Program-made: the position numbers and the translations under genes | From: Lachnospiraceae bacterium | GTDB lineage: Bacteria; Bacillota; Clostridia; Lachnospirales; Lachnospiraceae | DNA length: 64,000 bases | Direction: 5' to 3' | Assembly (NCBI GenBank): GCA_902363835.1 | Contig: CABJBM010000001.1 | Span: forward strand, 1 to 64,000 | The notes under the pieces: model-generated | What the model was told of the DNA's origin: nothing | Seen by the model: only the letters and a program-made list of their open reading frames with translations | The model's database searches: none | Part shown: piece by piece, positions 42,673 to 52,568 of the stretch | How positions within the stretch are numbered: the first letter of the stretch is position 1 | How the letters are laid out: the number at the start of each line of letters is the position of its first letter

Positions 42673-43281
42673 TTAATTATGTACCCGGTCTTCCTTATGC
42701 CCGCAATCCATAAAGTGTTCATAATATTTTTTAAAATCATCTCCATATGCTGCAGCCAGGTCCACGTTATTGTCCTTATATATCATTACATCAAAGCTGC
42801 TGCAGCCTTTACGTCCTTCTGCCATACCATTGTAAACAAAATGCTCCAGCAATTTTTGTACATCATTCCCCACCGCAGCCTGCAGATCCGAATTATTATT
42901 ATAATAGAAGGCTGAATCAAATACCAGCTTATAATCCTCAGCATTTAAAGACGGCTTTGCTTTCTGCTCCGGTGCTGAACCGGTGGTCTGTCTGGTGGCT
43001 GATGCTGCATTGCTGTTTTCATAAGGACACACTCCGTTTGTATGTAAATGAGCCGGATAACCATGATGATAATGATAACTTCCCAAACCACTTTTATTTT
43101 TGTTATCACGATGACCGCCCTGGGAATCCGTCCGTCCTGAATGCGCCTGTGCAATTATGACGCCGCCAGCATACCTTGTCTCCACACATCCAAGGATCAG
43201 AATTGCAGCAATAAGCAAAGCAATCCTTTTAATCTTCTTTGCCTTACATCCCGTTTTTTTGTTCGTAGCTTCTGTACCCAT
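42673..43281 (-). CDS. secreted or anchored YHYH-domain protein
   Basis: The 202-residue protein has an N-terminal membrane segment (IALLIAAILILGCVE), a histidine-rich YHYH segment (SYHYHHGYPAHLH) preceding CPYE, and two copies of a short C-terminal repeat (YYNNNSDLQAAVGNDVQKLLEHF and YKDNNVDLAAAYGDDFKKYYEHF) found in clostridial surface proteins. The histidines suggest metal binding. Function is unknown. Confidence 0.75.
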   Translation of the reverse strand: MGTEATNKKTGCKAKKIKRIALLIAAILILGCVETRYAGGVIIAQAHSGRTDSQGGHRDNKNKSGLGSYHYHHGYPAHLHTNGVCPYENSNAASATRQTTGSAPEQKAKPSLNAEDYKLVFDSAFYYNNNSDLQAAVGNDVQKLLEHFVYNGMAEGRKGCSSFDVMIYKDNNVDLAAAYGDDFKKYYEHFMDCGHKEDRVHN

Positions 43282-43922
43282 ATACTACTTCCCCCTTTAT
43301 TTGTTTTTATAAATTTATCATACCATAAAGCGGCATATATTACAAATATTGGAGCAAAATTAATCATTTCCCTAAAAGTGTTGAATTATATAGGATGATT
43401 AGCCTGCTATAATTTATCTTCTGTCATTATTATGCTGCTTATCCTGTTAATTAGAATTGCGAATATATCCTTTTAAAATTGTAGGATTTTTATACAATTG
43501 ATTTTCTATACGGTTGACGAAGTAACAACTTTGCTGGTATAATTAAGTTGTTGCTTTGGGTGTATGAACGAGCAAAAATATAGCGGAACCACATGTGAAT
43601 CTTATTGTTAAAGATACATAGAAATGATTTCCCTAATCTGCCATGATAAATCCACTATCATATCTTGAATTTATAAATACTGATAACGTTTCATTTTCCA
43701 ACAAGCAAAAACCCGGTACAGGCTGACGGCCCATAAAACGGCAGGTTTGTTGGGACATTTTGAAGTTTGTCCAACCATCCCGCGTAAGAACTTTTATAGT
43801 AAAATTTGAGCAAACCGCTGTTTGTTTCGTTAATATAAAGAAGCTATTGTTTTTTATGGCGAAAGTCTCCGTTGGAAGTTTGCCTTTTTACGGAGTGAAT
43901 AAAATATGTAAGGAGAAATCAA
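43282..43922 (+). promoter_or_regulatory. intergenic region with promoter and long leader of the aminomutase gene
   Basis: TTGACG at 43514-43519 and TATAAT at 43538-43543 (18-bp spacer) form a good promoter, leaving a leader of about 370 nt. The leader has competing pairings: TTTGTTGG (43746-43753) can pair upstream with CCAACAA (43698-43704), while the overlapping TTGGGACA can pair downstream with TGTCCAA (43768-43774). CTCCGT/ACGGAG form a stem just before the ribosome-binding site. No known riboswitch class was recognised. Confidence 0.55.
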
Positions 43923-45185
43923 ATGGAAAAAAACAGGAAACGACAGATATCAATTGAGAGAGCTGAAGAATTAAAGGGAAGGATCGAAGACTTTTTAGAA
44001 GCCCGGAACAAGATTCCAAAAGGAATGGACTTGGAGGAAGAGTTCAGTAAAAGGAAAGCCAAAATATTAGAGGTGCTGGATGCCACGGAAGAAAACTGGA
44101 ATGATTACAAGTGGCAGTTAACTCATAAAATAAGGGATATTGAAACCTTAAGTAAGATTATTTCCTTAAGTGAAACAGAAAAAATGCGCATTGAAAAGGT
44201 TGAGAAAAAATTCAGATGGGCAGTTTCACCGTATTATTTAAGTTTGGCAGACCCGGATGACAGATATGATCCCATCCGGTTATTGTCAATCCCGACCTAT
44301 AAAGAATTGGATGATTCCTACACGGACCTTGACCCCATGGGGGAAGAATTTACAAATCCTGCCGGCTGCATCACAAGGCGTTATCCTGACCGGTTAATTA
44401 TCAATGTGACCAATGAATGTGCCATGTACTGCAGACACTGCCAGAGAAGAAGGAATATCGGAGAGCAAGATGTCCATGGATCCCGTAAAATGATCCAGGA
44501 GTCCATTGATTATATAAGAGAAAATGAAGAAATCAGGGATGTGCTGATCACCGGAGGGGATGCTCTGTGCCTTTCTGATGATGCCCTTGAGTGGATGATT
44601 AAGCAGCTGAAAGAGATACCCCATGTTGATTATATCCGTCTGGGTACCAGATGCCTGGTAACAATGCCTCAAAGGATAACGGATGAATTATGCTCCATGC
44701 TTAAAAAATATCATCCGATCTATATAAACACTCATTTCAATCATCCCATAGAGATTACAAAGGCTTCAAAAACGGCATGCGAAAAACTGGCTGATTCCGG
44801 AATCGTTCTGGGAAATCAGGCTGTATTGTTAAATGGAATTAACAATGATAAGTACATTATGCGGGTGCTCAATCATGAGCTGCTTAAATGCAGGGTAAGA
44901 CCTTATTATATCTTTCATGCAAAACATGTTCAGGGAACCGCTCATTTTAATACATCCATTGAAGACGGCATAGAGATTATGGAATACTTACGCGGCTATA
45001 CTTCGGGCATGGCTATCCCCACATTTATTGTGAACGCTCCCATGGGACAGGGAAAAACCCCTATCTTCCCCAATTATATTGTATCCCGGGGACCAGGTTA
45101 TGTTCAGCTGAGAACCTGGGAAGGAAATATCGTTAAATATGAAGATCATGAAACAAAAGATATCCGGAAATATCTTGAATTTTGA
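43923..45185 (+). CDS. eam: glutamate 2,3-aminomutase (radical SAM, KamA family)
   Basis: The 420-residue radical SAM enzyme has the CAMYCRHC cluster motif (CxxxCxxC). In lysine 2,3-aminomutase two aspartates (D293, D330) bind the substrate side-chain amine; here the equivalent residues are K334 (in YIFHAKHV) and N371 (in FIVNAPMGQGK), 37 residues apart. As I recall, the same substitution and spacing were reported for clostridial glutamate 2,3-aminomutase (K332/N369). The product, beta-glutamate, is a compatible solute. The gene is monocistronic behind a long leader and starts after AAGGAG. Confidence 0.85.
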   Translation: MEKNRKRQISIERAEELKGRIEDFLEARNKIPKGMDLEEEFSKRKAKILEVLDATEENWNDYKWQLTHKIRDIETLSKIISLSETEKMRIEKVEKKFRWAVSPYYLSLADPDDRYDPIRLLSIPTYKELDDSYTDLDPMGEEFTNPAGCITRRYPDRLIINVTNECAMYCRHCQRRRNIGEQDVHGSRKMIQESIDYIRENEEIRDVLITGGDALCLSDDALEWMIKQLKEIPHVDYIRLGTRCLVTMPQRITDELCSMLKKYHPIYINTHFNHPIEITKASKTACEKLADSGIVLGNQAVLLNGINNDKYIMRVLNHELLKCRVRPYYIFHAKHVQGTAHFNTSIEDGIEIMEYLRGYTSGMAIPTFIVNAPMGQGKTPIFPNYIVSRGPGYVQLRTWEGNIVKYEDHETKDIRKYLEF

Positions 45186-45375
45186 TGTCCGGTCAAATGG
45201 CCTGCAGGTTTCTGCTTGATTTTATTTGGATTTAACGGAGAGGGAAAGGGAAAATATAATGTATTCAAACGCTATGGATTAGTGGTTTCTCCTATGGCTT
45301 TGATGATTTCTTTCAAAGGCTCTAACCATAGCTGTTTGTTTCATTGTTTCTTGTTTCTACAATCTGTCAGATTAC

Positions 45376-45678
45376 TTAACAGCAACGGCTTTTCCCCATT
45401 GGGTTTACCGTTGTTATTTCATTAACAAGCATTTTAACATGTTTTGTCCCGGATTCGCTGATGGAATAATACATCCATTTACCTTCCTTACGACCTGCTA
45501 CAATTCCGGAATCACAAAGAACTTTCATGTGGTGGGATAAGGTTGGCTGGGTAATATCCATTTTTTCAAGCAGTTCACAGGCACATTTTTCTCCGTCCTG
45601 TAATAACTCTAATACTGCAAGTCTTTGTTCATCACAGAAAGCTTTAAATACTCTGGCATTTTTCGCGTGTTTATCCAT
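45376..45678 (-). CDS. ArsR/SmtB-family regulator
   Basis: The 100-residue winged-helix protein shows LELLQDGEKCACELLEKMDITQPTLSHHMKVLCDSGIV, with a cysteine pair (CAC) at the metal-sensing position of ArsR-type sensors and further cysteines at the C-terminal end (RCC). It lies 21 bp after the MFS gene in the same operon, so it likely controls that transporter. Ligand could be a metal or metalloid. Confidence 0.88.
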   Translation of the reverse strand: MDKHAKNARVFKAFCDEQRLAVLELLQDGEKCACELLEKMDITQPTLSHHMKVLCDSGIVAGRKEGKWMYYSISESGTKHVKMLVNEITTVNPMGKSRCC

Positions 45679-45699
45679 GGTTACTCCATATATTCGTTT

Positions 45700-46956
45700 T
45701 TATAGATCTGATGTAATGGGCTCTTGTTGGAATTTGTCAACGGTATCACAATTCCTTACTGATGGTACGGCAAAACATAAAAATGCGGCAAACAGGACCA
45801 GTACACCGGCAATCAGAAACCACTTTTCAACCCCATATCTCTCTGCCAAAACTCCGGATACAGAAAGACCAATTGGCCCGCTTATTAGCCGGATGCTGCT
45901 GGATAGGGAAATTACCCGTCCTAAATACCTGGCTTCAAAGTTGCTTTGGAGCAATGGGGTGTACATTCCCCAATAAAATGGACCGGATATTCCCATTAGC
46001 AAGGAGCAGACAGCAAATATTAAAAAATCGTCCGGCAGCAAAAATCCGGATACAAACAAACTAAAACTCATTAATAAAAAAGAACCGATAATCGTATAAA
46101 TCCTATTTTTTGTTCCGCCCCATCTGCCTAAGACCAGAGAGCCGGCCAGCAGGCCAATGGAAAATACAATTTCAACAATGCTTGCGTTTGTGCTGGTTCC
46201 ATTAAAGTAGGACATACTCATTAAGGGAAACAATGCACTTGCCGGCATCAATGCCAAGGTATAAAGAGTGCTTATTAACACTAAGCCCAGCATTCCTTTT
46301 TTTGTACAAAGGATCTGCAAACCTTCCTTTGCCTCTCTTATAATATGTATTTTTTCTGCATTTTTATTTTGATTTAATTTTGGAATTTCCGATATTCCCA
46401 AGGTAAATACTGCAATTAACGCTCCAATAACATCGAGAAAAATAATACTGCTTAAACTCCATGACTGATAGAGAACTGCTGCCAATGCCGGGCCAAATAA
46501 TTGGGAAACAGATTCCAGGGCCTGGGAATATCCGGAACATCTTGTCAGCTGATCCTTTGGAACGATCTGTGGGGTAACTGCCTGAAGGCAGGGAGTATGA
46601 AAGGCAGAGCCTATTGAGCGAATCAGCAGGACCAATAAAATCAGTTCTGTTGACAAAACTCCCATTTGTTTTGCTGCAATCATGAAAAAACTGACCCCGG
46701 CAATGAGTAAATCTGAAACTATCATAATCATTTTTCTGTTATAACGGTCAATAAACACACCTATGAAAGGCCCTAAGACTCCCTGGGGTAAGAACCCCAT
46801 CATCATTGCACCGGACAGAACCAAAGCGGAACCGGTTTTATCAGTTAAATACCATACGATTGCAAACTGAAGAACAGAACTGGAAAATTGAGAAAACGCC
46901 TGGCCGCCCCATATAGTATAAAAATTCTGCTTCCAATTTCCTATCAATGAATTCAT
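45700..46956 (-). CDS. MFS efflux transporter
   Basis: The 418-residue protein has about twelve membrane segments and the MFS loop motif GVFIDRYNRKMIMIVSD. It resembles the macrolide-efflux/enterobactin-exporter group. It is followed by an ArsR-family gene on the same strand, suggesting inducible export. Substrate unknown; resistance should not be assumed. Confidence 0.88.
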   Translation of the reverse strand: MNSLIGNWKQNFYTIWGGQAFSQFSSSVLQFAIVWYLTDKTGSALVLSGAMMMGFLPQGVLGPFIGVFIDRYNRKMIMIVSDLLIAGVSFFMIAAKQMGVLSTELILLVLLIRSIGSAFHTPCLQAVTPQIVPKDQLTRCSGYSQALESVSQLFGPALAAVLYQSWSLSSIIFLDVIGALIAVFTLGISEIPKLNQNKNAEKIHIIREAKEGLQILCTKKGMLGLVLISTLYTLALMPASALFPLMSMSYFNGTSTNASIVEIVFSIGLLAGSLVLGRWGGTKNRIYTIIGSFLLMSFSLFVSGFLLPDDFLIFAVCSLLMGISGPFYWGMYTPLLQSNFEARYLGRVISLSSSIRLISGPIGLSVSGVLAERYGVEKWFLIAGVLVLFAAFLCFAVPSVRNCDTVDKFQQEPITSDL

Positions 46957-47227
46957 GACTTTTCTCCCCCAATTCAGTTACTAAGAAAATATTATAAGCA
47001 TCATATCGATAAATGTCAATATGTCATGCTGTTTATGTGGCTGTTTTATATAGCTGAATAGCGTGATGCTATGATTGAGACGTCCTGATAGCTTTAGATT
47101 TTATAAATTTATATCTGGGTATTTTCAAAGCTTTATTCTTATATTATAATTGGAATACACGCTTTATCAGCGCTTATATTTTACATAATCTATAAATACT
47201 CATTTTGAGGGCAGAAAGGTAAACGGA

Positions 47228-48262
47228 ATGGAAAAATTTGATGGAATAATCAATAACACACTTGTAAAAAGGATATTTAGTATTATATTACTGGCTTTAT
47301 TTATGTACTTCTTTCGAGGTATGCTAAATCAGCTTTTACTCATATTTATCGTTACATTCATCTTTGGTCAACTGCAAAAGTTTATCTATGATAAGGTAAA
47401 TACCCGGATAAAAATCAGCCGAAAGCTGATTACCATTTTCATGTATATTGTTATTGTACTGTTTTTCACCATATCCGGTATTGTCTATATTCCAAAAGTC
47501 ACACAGCAGTTATTTGATATCATCGGTTTGGTTTCTACCTTTGATTTAAGCCAGGTTCAGTCACAATTCGATATTAATCTGATTAACATCATGCCAGAGG
47601 ATCAGATCGACGCTTATATACGGATAGCAGAAAGCCATCTTTTGGGATTTGTTGCAACAGCAGGTACTTTTAGCATAAATTTATTGCTGTCCTTTTTGAT
47701 AAGTTTTCTTTTCTTATTAGAGAAGGATGAAATCGCAGCATTTTTTAAACATATGAAGCAGAGCAAAGTCTCTTTTCTGTATGAAAGCTTTACATTCTAT
47801 GGTAAGAAATTCTTGAATTCCTTTGGAAAAGTAATTGAATTGCAGATTGTAATTGCATTCATTAATTCTTTCCTGTCTGTGTTAGCCCTGACAGTTATGG
47901 GATTTCCGCAGACATTGGGGCTTGGAGCCATGATTTTTATTCTGGGACTGATCCCTGTTGCCGGAGTCATCATTTCTCTGGTTCCTCTTACAATTATTGC
48001 ATTTAATATTGGAGGTTCAGTAAAAATCATAGAAGTTATTGTCATGATCGTTGTTCTCCATTCATTGGAAACCTATGTGCTGAATCCTAAATTAATGTCT
48101 GCCAAAACAAAGATCCCGGTATTTTTGGTGTTTATTATTTTGTTGGTGAGCGAACATTATATCGGAGTTTGGGGACTGCTTTTTGGTATCCCGCTGTTTA
48201 TGTTTCTCCTGGATATTTTAGATATAAAAGTATCGGACAAACAATCCGCAGATGCTAAATAA
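47228..48262 (+). CDS. AI-2E family transporter
   Basis: The 344-residue membrane protein has about eight membrane segments with the family pattern near the C-terminus (VLHSLETYVLNPKLMSAKTKIPVF and HYIGVWGLLFGIPLFMF). Members include TqsA and Na+/H+ antiporters; the substrate here is unknown. The start follows AGAAAGGTAAACGGA. It ends before a shared terminator. Confidence 0.88.
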   Translation: MEKFDGIINNTLVKRIFSIILLALFMYFFRGMLNQLLLIFIVTFIFGQLQKFIYDKVNTRIKISRKLITIFMYIVIVLFFTISGIVYIPKVTQQLFDIIGLVSTFDLSQVQSQFDINLINIMPEDQIDAYIRIAESHLLGFVATAGTFSINLLLSFLISFLFLLEKDEIAAFFKHMKQSKVSFLYESFTFYGKKFLNSFGKVIELQIVIAFINSFLSVLALTVMGFPQTLGLGAMIFILGLIPVAGVIISLVPLTIIAFNIGGSVKIIEVIVMIVVLHSLETYVLNPKLMSAKTKIPVFLVFIILLVSEHYIGVWGLLFGIPLFMFLLDILDIKVSDKQSADAK

Positions 48263-48304
48263 GAGGGATGTTTTGCTAAAAAACTCATAAATTCATTAGC
48301 CATC

Positions 48305-48352
48305 AAAAAAAGATCAAGGTCACCCATAACTTGGATGCCTTGATCTCTTTTT
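48305..48352. terminator. bidirectional terminator
   Basis: AGATCAAGG pairs with CCTTGATCT, flanked by an A-run on the left and CTTTTTG on the right, so it can act for both convergent genes. Confidence 0.85.
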
Positions 48353-48372
48353 GATAAAATCCAACTCTACCC

Positions 48373-49926
48373 TTAAACTCCCGGACCGACCTCACCGCCG
48401 GCTCCCGGACCATCTTGAACTTCCGGATCTTCTCCGGCTTCCTCTTTTGGTTTGGTTTCCTTTTCCGTTTCTTTCTCCGGTTTTTTCTCTTCTTTTGTCT
48501 CCTTTATATTAGCTCCTGGCCCAATTAAGCTTCCGTCATCGTTTGTAGGAGCTTCCGTCCTCTCCTGCTCCGTTGTTTCCGGAATTGTTTCTTTGGTGCT
48601 TTCAGCCGTTGTCTCTTTTACGCTTTCCTCTGTGGAAGCCTCCGTTTGTGCCGGTGCAGTCTCCTTTGGAGAGGAAGAGTTCTCCTTTTTCTTGCCGCCG
48701 GAACCTCCGCCGGAGGGAGCATTCTTTCCAGGCTCTGTGATTCCGCTTTCCTGAGCGATCTTGTCGCTGATCTTTTTTACCGCTGAGGATGGAGAATAAT
48801 CAGTCTGATTATATAGAAACTGATGAAGCTGGATGACATTACTCTCCAATGTAGCGGGAATAACACAATCCATTTTGCCTATCTTCATGGTGGTGCGTGA
48901 AAATGGGAAACCGGCTGTTTCTCCAATGTGGTATTTGCTGATGCCCTTTGCTATGGACAGGACATCGTTCATACCGATGCTGGTGGATATCTGGGGGAAT
49001 ACGGTAGAAACCAGGGTGCTGAGGGTCCCGAAATCAGCCTTTTTAGCTTTATCCATGGCAAGGCTAACTACCTTGCGCTGCCGCTCTGTCCGGTTAAAAT
49101 CCGTATCCATAAGACGGAGTCTGGCATAAGCCACAGCTTGTACCCCATCCAAATGGTTCATCCCGGCTTTTTTTAACTGATAAGAGCCGATTCCCGTAGA
49201 CTTAACAGTCTCAGTAATAAAGCCATTGATATAAGCAAATTCTGAATCCGTAATTTCCAGATCCACCCCGCCTAAAATGTTAATGGCATCAGCAACGGCC
49301 TTCCAGTTAAATGTGGCGTAATCATCTATGTTAAGATCCAGATTCTCATTTAATGCGTCCAATGCCTGTTTATGACCGCCTTTAAAATAAGCTTCGTTAA
49401 TCTTGTGATACGTTCCTTTGCTGTTGATCTTTAAATATGTATCTCTGTAAACGGATACCAGTTTTATTTCACCGGTGGCTTTGTCAATGTTGCAGATCAT
49501 TTCCACGTCAGATAAGGAGCCTTTTTCCAGGCTGCCATCTCTTGCATCCACGCCAAAAATTGCAATGGTCCAAAATCCCTTTTGATGGGTGCGCTGTCTG
49601 AACAAAAAAAATCCGGCCAGCAGAACCAGAACCAAAATTGCAAGCTCTGTAAGTATTACCCGCTGCTTGTGTTTCCGTTTCCGTTTTTTATCCATCTTAC
49701 GTTTGGCATTATTTGGGGGTCCGTTATAACGGACGCGCGGGTTCCTTCCATCGCCTGTACTATAATAAGTCCTGTCCCCTTTTACTGACTGGGATCCGTG
49801 CCTTTTTTCTGCAGGATGTGCTTTGTCTGCGCTTCCCGCTTTTTTGCGGCCCTCCCGCTTTTTGCGGGCACGCATGCGGTCTAATTCATCCTCATAATCC
49901 ATGACTGAATAATCAATCCTTTCCAA
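48373..49926 (-). CDS. LytR-CpsA-Psr (LCP) family cell-wall ligase
   Basis: LCP enzymes attach wall polymers to peptidoglycan. This 517-residue type II membrane protein has a basic cytoplasmic N-terminus (1-90), one membrane segment (VILTELAILVLVLLAGFFLF) and the LCP domain with FGVDARDG, LVSVYRDTYL, KINEAYFKGG and AYARLRLMDTDFNRTERQR. The C-terminal tail (about 400-517) is a low-complexity Glu/Thr/Lys-rich extension. It stands next to an NlpC/P60 peptidase gene on the same strand. Confidence 0.93.
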   Translation of the reverse strand: MERIDYSVMDYEDELDRMRARKKREGRKKAGSADKAHPAEKRHGSQSVKGDRTYYSTGDGRNPRVRYNGPPNNAKRKMDKKRKRKHKQRVILTELAILVLVLLAGFFLFRQRTHQKGFWTIAIFGVDARDGSLEKGSLSDVEMICNIDKATGEIKLVSVYRDTYLKINSKGTYHKINEAYFKGGHKQALDALNENLDLNIDDYATFNWKAVADAINILGGVDLEITDSEFAYINGFITETVKSTGIGSYQLKKAGMNHLDGVQAVAYARLRLMDTDFNRTERQRKVVSLAMDKAKKADFGTLSTLVSTVFPQISTSIGMNDVLSIAKGISKYHIGETAGFPFSRTTMKIGKMDCVIPATLESNVIQLHQFLYNQTDYSPSSAVKKISDKIAQESGITEPGKNAPSGGGSGGKKKENSSSPKETAPAQTEASTEESVKETTAESTKETIPETTEQERTEAPTNDDGSLIGPGANIKETKEEKKPEKETEKETKPKEEAGEDPEVQDGPGAGGEVGPGV

Positions 49927-49998
49927 TATTGTCTTTGGCAGATCCTATCTATTCTATCAGAAAACAGACTGTAATTCCTTGCTTTTCTCTTAATTTTA

Positions 49999-51606
49999 TC
50001 AGTCAATCAGTTTTCTGCAGTACGGCCAGTTTGCATCCATTGTTGAAACCGTAACATTATTGACCAATGCGCTGGATTCATGGATCACTGTCATATTTCC
50101 GTCGCTTTCCCAGCAGAGGAACATGACCACATGGGCATCATCTCCTGTCTTTAAGATAATGTCACCTGGCTGTAAGTCATTTCTCTGGATGGAAGTTCCG
50201 CAGGAAATCAGACCGCCTGTGCTTTCACAGGATAAACGCTTACTGATAGCGGACCAGTATACCCAGCTGATCCAGCCGGAGCAGTCCAGTCCCTTCATGG
50301 AACGGCCTTTTTCATCCGGTGATACCAGGGAACCGAAATAGTTTTTTTCATAGCCTGCAGATGATGGTTTTCCTCCCCAGTAGTAAGGGACTCTTCCTAC
50401 GGAGGACAAGGCGTATTGGATCAATTTTTTCCGGTCTTCAGAAAGATTTTCGGGAAGACGGCTCATATAATTGTTAATTTCATCATAGGAAAGGGGATTG
50501 GTGATAAATGAAGGGGAAAGGGTTAAGCCGTAACATTCTGCCCAGTCCTGCTTTGCCAGGTCAGAGGCATAGGTTTTGTTTTCCTCTGTCCACCCCTGCC
50601 AGGGGCCTTCTTCCTTTGGCTCATTGCCAACGGCATCAAGGGCAAATAACCCTTTCTTTGGATCTGAAAGCCCTGCAATCACCGCTTTCACATGAAGATC
50701 CACGTGTCCGGGACAGGCGGATGGCAAAGGAGCTTCTGTTTCTGCAGGAGCTTCTGTTTCTGCTTCTGACGCAGCCGCTGCTGCTTCCCTAAGTGCAATG
50801 CCAGGGCCGATTTCCTTGGCAGGTTCAGTTTCCTTGGCCTTTTGAGTATCATTGGGAGTCTCCGTATTTTCTGCTGCAATCTCCACAGAGGCAGAGGATT
50901 CAGAAACAGCAGCCGTTTCTGCCTGGGCCGGTGTGGCCGGCTGTACCGCCTGGGGGGCAGCTGGTTTCCCTTCCAGGGCACCGCCGCAATCGTAGACATC
51001 ACTGATGGAATACTGGAAGCTGTGGGAGCTTTCCCACAGCTTAAAGGCATAACTTAAAAAAGCATCGTAATCCTCCGGTGCGGTATAATAAAAATATGTA
51101 TTAGCCATTGCCATGATTTCCTGGATATTGGACTGAGGGGAAATCACTTTTCCTTTTTCATCGTAAAAGGCAATATCAATCTTATTGAAGGAAAGCCCCT
51201 TTAATGGGGCTGATGGCATTCCAAGGCTTGATGCGGCCTGTTCAGGGCTTTTATTAGCCAGCTGGTAAATGGAAGCCAGCCAATCCGAATCCTTGCGGGA
51301 AAGGGCTTCTGCTGCTTCTGCTCCCAGGCTTTTTTCCTGGCTGTCGCCTTCTCCGTAAAGAAATGCAAGATTAAATGAAGAAAGAGAAGGAACAAAGGGA
51401 GCAGGCTCATCTGCTGCTGATGTTTCCTCAGGGATTTCCTCTTTTACTTGGGCTTTTGCCAGAAAGGTGGTTTCTGCTGCCGGTGTGATATTAAGTCTAT
51501 CGTAGGGAGAAGAGTAAGATTGGGAATATGTGCAAAGGCACACACTCGTAAGAGCCATAAACATGGCTGCTGATATCTGTACTCTGACCGTTTTATTTAA
51601 ATTCAT
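49999..51606 (-). CDS. secreted NlpC/P60 (C40) peptidoglycan peptidase
   Basis: The 535-residue exported protein begins with a signal-type segment (VQISAAMFMALTSVCLC). A long variable region with Ala/Glu/Pro-rich linkers is followed by the C-terminal C40 peptidase (about 395-535): catalytic cysteine in MKGLDCSGWISW, histidine in GDDAHVVMF and a later HES. It should cut peptide cross-links in the wall. Confidence 0.88.
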   Translation of the reverse strand: MNLNKTVRVQISAAMFMALTSVCLCTYSQSYSSPYDRLNITPAAETTFLAKAQVKEEIPEETSAADEPAPFVPSLSSFNLAFLYGEGDSQEKSLGAEAAEALSRKDSDWLASIYQLANKSPEQAASSLGMPSAPLKGLSFNKIDIAFYDEKGKVISPQSNIQEIMAMANTYFYYTAPEDYDAFLSYAFKLWESSHSFQYSISDVYDCGGALEGKPAAPQAVQPATPAQAETAAVSESSASVEIAAENTETPNDTQKAKETEPAKEIGPGIALREAAAAASEAETEAPAETEAPLPSACPGHVDLHVKAVIAGLSDPKKGLFALDAVGNEPKEEGPWQGWTEENKTYASDLAKQDWAECYGLTLSPSFITNPLSYDEINNYMSRLPENLSEDRKKLIQYALSSVGRVPYYWGGKPSSAGYEKNYFGSLVSPDEKGRSMKGLDCSGWISWVYWSAISKRLSCESTGGLISCGTSIQRNDLQPGDIILKTGDDAHVVMFLCWESDGNMTVIHESSALVNNVTVSTMDANWPYCRKLID

Positions 51607-51710
51607 CTGCTATTGTTCCTGTAATATTTTTCTAGAATAGAACTATAGCATAATCTGCGGCCAAAATACAGAAAAAAAGATTTAATAGTTTATTAAGATT
51701 GGTGAAAGGG

Positions 51711-52568
51711 TCAATAGACTGCGGCTGCCTCAGAGAGGATCAGGGCGTCTATGGCGGCAGCAACTCCATCTTCATCATTGCTTCTGGTTATGAGACGTGC
51801 GCTGCGTTTTATCAGCTCTGAACCATTTCCCATGGCAATGGTATATCCCAAAGGAAGGTTAATCATGGAAAGATCATTTTCGCTGTCACCTATTGCAAGG
51901 ATTTCCCTTGGGCGGATGTTTGCGTTTGATGCGTATTCCATAAGGGCAGACCCTTTTTGTGCCATTGTATGGGTCAGTTCTAAGTTGGAGGGAGCCGATG
52001 AAGCTACAGAGATCCCTTCTTCCTTTTCCAGAAAAAAACGAATCTGTTTTAAGACTTCCGGATTTTCGTGAACAACGGACATTTTATAAATATCCCATGA
52101 GGAGCCAAGAATCACCTCTTCCGCAGTGAAACGGAATCGCTTTGCAATGGTTTCATAGGTATGTTCGTCGGAAACCATTGGGAGAAAAATCTTATCTTCA
52201 AAGCTTTTCCGGAATTCTGCCACACTGGAGGTGGTGCAGCTTCCCTCTTCTGTCATAAAATCGTAAAGAACTGAAAAGGGACGGCAAATGGTGAGTATGT
52301 CTTTTACCTGGTCTTTTAAAAGAGGCTGTTTCCGCAGCTGTCTTCCCCTGCTGTCAAAAACGGCAGCGCCGTTCATGCAGATGATGTCACAGGTAATGCC
52401 GGCTTCCTTTAAAGGCAGGAATGCGTCCGGAAAGTTTCTGCCTGTACAGACAATAAAATTAATGTTTTTCCGCCTGAGAGCCTCAATGGCGGCAACGTTT
52501 AAGGAGGATACCTTTCCAAAACGGTTTAAAAGGGTTCCATCCATGTCAGATGCGACTAATCGTATCAT
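51711..52568 (-). CDS. HAD-superfamily Cof-type phosphatase
   Basis: The enzyme (285 residues from the ATG at 52568) shows DMDGTLLN (nucleophile), VCTGRNFPDA and AIGDSENDLSMI. The start at 52568 has GAAAGGAAG upstream and overlaps the end of the glycerophosphodiesterase gene by 23 bp, so it is the last gene of the ugp-type operon. A role on glycerol phosphate or related products is possible. Confidence 0.9.
   Translation of the reverse strand: MIRLVASDMDGTLLNRFGKVSSLNVAAIEALRRKNINFIVCTGRNFPDAFLPLKEAGITCDIICMNGAAVFDSRGRQLRKQPLLKDQVKDILTICRPFSVLYDFMTEEGSCTTSSVAEFRKSFEDKIFLPMVSDEHTYETIAKRFRFTAEEVILGSSWDIYKMSVVHENPEVLKQIRFFLEKEEGISVASSAPSNLELTHTMAQKGSALMEYASNANIRPREILAIGDSENDLSMINLPLGYTIAMGNGSELIKRSARLITRSNDEDGVAAAIDALILSEAAAVY

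Noticed and set aside
43923..45185. Lysine 2,3-aminomutase
   Set aside because: The two substrate-binding aspartates are replaced by Lys and Asn, as in glutamate 2,3-aminomutase.
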